Of a stretch of DNA of 64,000 nt, positions 61,516 through 64,000 are shown in pieces. The DNA is from Enterobacter soli ATCC BAA-2102. GTDB lineage: Bacteria > Pseudomonadota > Gammaproteobacteria > Enterobacterales > Enterobacteriaceae. Location: assembly GCF_001654845.1 (NCBI RefSeq), contig NZ_LXES01000045.1:62001-126000 (forward strand), written 5' to 3'. The notes under the pieces were generated by a model that was not told the origin of the DNA, searched no databases, and saw nothing but the letters and a program-made list of their open reading frames with translations. The stretch's first letter is position 1. Every line of letters begins with the position of its first letter. The position numbers and the translations under genes are program-made.

Positions 61516-62571
61516 TCACTTCGCGTTGGCGCTTAAGGTGCTCATGTCGATGACAAAACGGTACTTCACATCACTCTTCAGCATTCTTTCGAAAGCATCG
61601 TTGATCTCATCCATTTTGATCACTTCCACATCGGCGGTAATTCCGTGTTCTCCACAGAAATCGAGCATCTCCTGGGTTTCGGCAATACCGCCAATGCACG
61701 AACCCGCCACTGACTTGCGCCCCAGGATCAGCGGCAAAGTGCTTACCGGCGGGTTATCGCCAAGGAAGCCGACAAACACCAGGGTGCCATCGAGCGTTAA
61801 GGTCGACATATAAGGATTAATATCGTGAACGTACGGCACGGTATCGATAATCAGGTCGAACTGATTCGCCACCGACTGCATCTGATTGGCATCCGTTGAG
61901 TAGACGATATGGTCAGCCCCAAGTCGGCGAGCATCCGCTTCTTTCCCGGGTGAACGGGTAAAGAGCGTAACCTCTGCACCCAGTCCGTGCGCCAGCTTAA
62001 TGGCCATATGCCCCAGCCCGCCCAAACCAACAACGGCGACTTTACTGCCCTTGCCAATATTCCAGTGGCGTAGCGGCGACCAGGTGGTGATCCCGGCACA
62101 AAGTAACGGTGCCGCGCCTTTCAGACCGATACCTTGCGGAATGTGCAGTACAAAGGCTTCGCTGGCGATAATCGTCTGAGAATAGCCGCCGTAGGTGGGC
62201 TGATGATCGTGGCGGTCGTGGCCGTTATAGGTTTGAACATTGCCCTCTTCGCAATACTGCTCAAGCCCCTGTTGACACGGATTACATTCACGGCAGGAAT
62301 CCACCATGCAACCAATACCGGCCAGATCGCCCGCCTTAAATTTGGTGACGCTGTCACCTACTGAGACAATCCGACCAATCACTTCATGGCCCGGAACGAT
62401 AGGATATTCGCTGAATCCCCAGTCGTTACGCGCCTGATGCAAATCGGAGTGACAAACGCCGCAGTACAGGATCTCAATAACAACGTCGTCAGGACGCGGC
62501 TCGCGGCGGTCAAAGGTGAAGGGAGCCAGTGGCGCGGTTGGCGTTTTTGCTGCATAACCTAATACTTTCAT
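61516..62571 (-). CDS. YahK-like zinc alcohol dehydrogenase
   Basis: This 351-residue zinc-dependent dehydrogenase of the cinnamyl-alcohol/YahK group reduces aldehydes with NADPH. Catalytic zinc ligands are Cys and His in CGVCHSDLH and GHEVIG; the structural zinc site is the four Cys in CRECNPCQQGLEQYC. The nucleotide motif GLGGLGHMAIK is near 178-188. It lies downstream of a LysR gene on the same strand, with a 112-bp gap. E. coli YahK is close in length (349). Confidence 0.88.
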   Translation of the reverse strand: MKVLGYAAKTPTAPLAPFTFDRREPRPDDVVIEILYCGVCHSDLHQARNDWGFSEYPIVPGHEVIGRIVSVGDSVTKFKAGDLAGIGCMVDSCRECNPCQQGLEQYCEEGNVQTYNGHDRHDHQPTYGGYSQTIIASEAFVLHIPQGIGLKGAAPLLCAGITTWSPLRHWNIGKGSKVAVVGLGGLGHMAIKLAHGLGAEVTLFTRSPGKEADARRLGADHIVYSTDANQMQSVANQFDLIIDTVPYVHDINPYMSTLTLDGTLVFVGFLGDNPPVSTLPLILGRKSVAGSCIGGIAETQEMLDFCGEHGITADVEVIKMDEINDAFERMLKSDVKYRFVIDMSTLSANAK

Positions 62572-62683
62572 CTCGTTACCTCATTTCATGGTAATGCGCA
62601 GAAGGAGCCGTACAACGCTACTGCACCCCCGGCGCGCTGACTATGGATAAAAGTGGCATAGGCTAATGAGCGTAGCTCATGAA

Positions 62684-63559
62684 TTAACGCAGGTTACGCG
62701 CAAGCTCATCAAGGAACACCCGCAATGCCGCAGGCTGATACTCACGTGACTGATAAATACCGTAAATGGCCAGCGACTTTGGCGTGAATGACGTAAGCAC
62801 CGGCACTAATCGCCCCGCAGCCAGCGCGACCTGGGCTTCTCGTTCCGGTAACATCGCGATCCCACCATCCTGAATCGCCGATTCCATCAACAACGACGAG
62901 ATACTGGCGCTGAGATTCCCGCTAACCGCCACGCTTACCTGCTCGCCCTCGCCGGTGACAAAGTGCCAGGACTGCCCGGCAAAGAAGCTGTAATGCAGGC
63001 AGTTATGCTGCGCCAGGTCTTCCAGGCACTTCGGTGTACCCCGCGCGGCCAGGTAGCCTGGCGAAGCGCAAAGTACCGAGCGACACTCCCCCAGTCGCCG
63101 GGCAATCATCCCGGGCTCCGGGTTATCGGTAATGCGGATAGCCACATCAATACGCTCACCGACCAGGCTCACCGGGTGGTTATTCACATCCAGCTCAATA
63201 CGCAGCTGTGGGTAGCGTGATAACAGTTCAGGCAACACAGGGGCAATCATATGCATTGCCGTAAAATGCGCGCAGGCCACCCGCAAGGTGCCTGAAGGCA
63301 AGTCTTTGGCGGACTGGTCTTCTATTTCCTGGGAAATTTGCGAGAGTGAGCGCGTTTTCAGCAGCACTTTTTCCCCCGCCGCCGTCAGCGTCAGTTTGCG
63401 CGTGGAACGGTTTACCAGCCGTGTTCCGGCCCACTTTTCCATCTGCTCCAGATAACGGCTGACCATCGGGCGCGAGATCCCAAGAGAGCGCGAGGCGGCG
63501 CTCAGGCTTCCTAGTTCGCATATCCGGTTATAGACCTGGGCGGCAATAACGCGATCCAT
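62684..63559 (-). CDS. LysR-type transcriptional regulator
   Basis: This 292-residue LysR regulator has a helix-turn-helix at about 17-36 (LSAASRSLGISRPMVSRYLE) and an effector domain. The ATG at 63559 has GGAG 6 bp upstream; an ATG four codons earlier has none. It lies on the same strand as the alcohol dehydrogenase and divergent from the metallo-beta-lactamase-fold gene. Either may be its target. Confidence 0.87.
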   Translation of the reverse strand: MDRVIAAQVYNRICELGSLSAASRSLGISRPMVSRYLEQMEKWAGTRLVNRSTRKLTLTAAGEKVLLKTRSLSQISQEIEDQSAKDLPSGTLRVACAHFTAMHMIAPVLPELLSRYPQLRIELDVNNHPVSLVGERIDVAIRITDNPEPGMIARRLGECRSVLCASPGYLAARGTPKCLEDLAQHNCLHYSFFAGQSWHFVTGEGEQVSVAVSGNLSASISSLLMESAIQDGGIAMLPEREAQVALAAGRLVPVLTSFTPKSLAIYGIYQSREYQPAALRVFLDELARNLR

Positions 63560-63664
63560 GTTGTGCTCCATCTGCTCGATTTATGAAACTAAGCATGTCT
63601 TGTTTCAGGAATTCTGGCAAATGCAGAAATCCATACAATAGAGACTTTCCTGAATAACAGAGAC

Positions 63665-64000
63665 ATGATGATGAAGCTCACCCGCCTTGCAGTACTGTGC
63701 ACCCTTTTCACTCCGGCTGTTTTCGCAGCGCCATTAACCATTGATAGCTACAACCCGCAGGAAAAAGGCATTTTTGCCGTGTCGTCCACGCTGGTGTCCG
63801 GGCCAACTGAAGCGGTGCTGTTTGATGCCCAATTCAGCGTGAAAGACGGCGAGCAGTTGGTCGAAAAAATTCGTCGAAGTGGCAAGACGCTCAATAAGAT
63901 AGTGATCACCTCCGGCGACCCGGATTTCTATTTTGGCCTGCAACCGCTGGTGAAAGCTTTCCCTAACGCGAAGGTCGTGGCAACGCAAAAAGTGGTTGAT
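63665..64000 (+). CDS. Secreted MBL-fold protein, 5' part only
   Basis: The first 112 codons of a gene run off the window end. The product starts with three Met codons (63665, 63668, 63671), then a signal peptide ending TPAVFA. The next part fits the N-terminal strands of a metallo-beta-lactamase fold. The usual metal motif HxHxDH appears as SGDPDF near 84-89: all three histidines are replaced and only one Asp is kept in register. It may bind metal differently or not at all. The rest lies outside the window, so function is open. Confidence 0.7.
   Translation, partial: MMMKLTRLAVLCTLFTPAVFAAPLTIDSYNPQEKGIFAVSSTLVSGPTEAVLFDAQFSVKDGEQLVEKIRRSGKTLNKIVITSGDPDFYFGLQPLVKAFPNAKVVATQKVVD

Noticed and set aside
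1..64000. tRNA, rRNA, insertion sequences, prophage or integrases
   Set aside because: No cloverleaf, rRNA stretch, transposase, integrase or terminal repeats were recognised; a tRNA and Rfam scan would be decisive.

Overview
The window reads as enterobacterial chromosome (Enterobacteriaceae, of the Enterobacter/Citrobacter/Klebsiella kind; no species can be fixed from this stretch alone). Recognisable orthologues occur in the E. coli order: marRAB promoter-marC-sotB at the left, then ptrR-sad-glsB-yneG-dgcF-uxaB-yneE-tam, then hipBA, then digH, the ddp operon and osmC. A near-perfect copy of the E. coli dif sequence sits at 41079-41106, 180 bp beyond hipA. Together with hipBA and FtsK-orienting (KOPS-type) octamers that change strand at that point, this says the window crosses the replication terminus. 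No rRNA, tRNA, insertion sequence, prophage or CRISPR array was seen.

Layout. 1-2190: mar promoter, marC, a REP pair and sotB. 2366-14548: an accessory block not present at this place in E. coli. It holds two tandem PhzF-like genes, a divergent sugar-acid cluster (3970-12954: SDR, YhcH/YiaL protein, cytoplasmic sialidase-like propeller, sodium symporter, DapA-type aldolase and Fe-alcohol dehydrogenase on minus; DUF1537 kinase, PdxA2 and DeoR-type regulator on plus), a lactate-dehydrogenase-like gene and an acetyltransferase. 14502-25882: ptrR/sad, a chemoreceptor, glsB-yneG, three diguanylate cyclases and uxaB. 26125-34517: yneE followed by another block (three GNAT genes, an exported alpha/beta hydrolase, a two-component system, a DipZ-like thiol protein, a porin). 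34526-40899: tam, a NudK-like hydrolase, a DeoR regulator, a P-loop kinase, a small lipoprotein, a GH28 enzyme, and hipBA with four upstream HipB operators.

40900-64000: terminator, dif, a VF530 protein, digH; then a minus-strand run of dsbG, a VIT-family transporter, a b-type cytochrome, an ECF sigma factor with a His-rich membrane protein, a chemoreceptor, a BLUF-EAL blue-light phosphodiesterase and a membrane-anchored hydrolase. An RpiR regulator precedes the complete D-Ala-D-Ala operon ddpXABCDF, which runs by overlapping codons into a periplasmic alginate lyase gene. The right end has SDR/LysR, osmC, a YahK-like alcohol dehydrogenase, a LysR gene and a cut-off secreted metallo-beta-lactamase-fold gene.

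How the parts work together. The sugar-acid cluster looks like a self-contained catabolic route: uptake, ring or glycoside processing, aldol cleavage, oxidation or reduction, then phosphorylation and oxidative decarboxylation of a four-carbon acid to DHAP. The ddp operon would recover D-Ala-D-Ala from peptidoglycan, with the alginate lyase added as a seventh cistron. The signalling genes (two chemoreceptors, three GGDEF proteins, one BLUF-EAL protein) bear on motility and biofilm. Start codons were moved inward from the longest open frame where a Shine-Dalgarno sequence or family alignment supported it.
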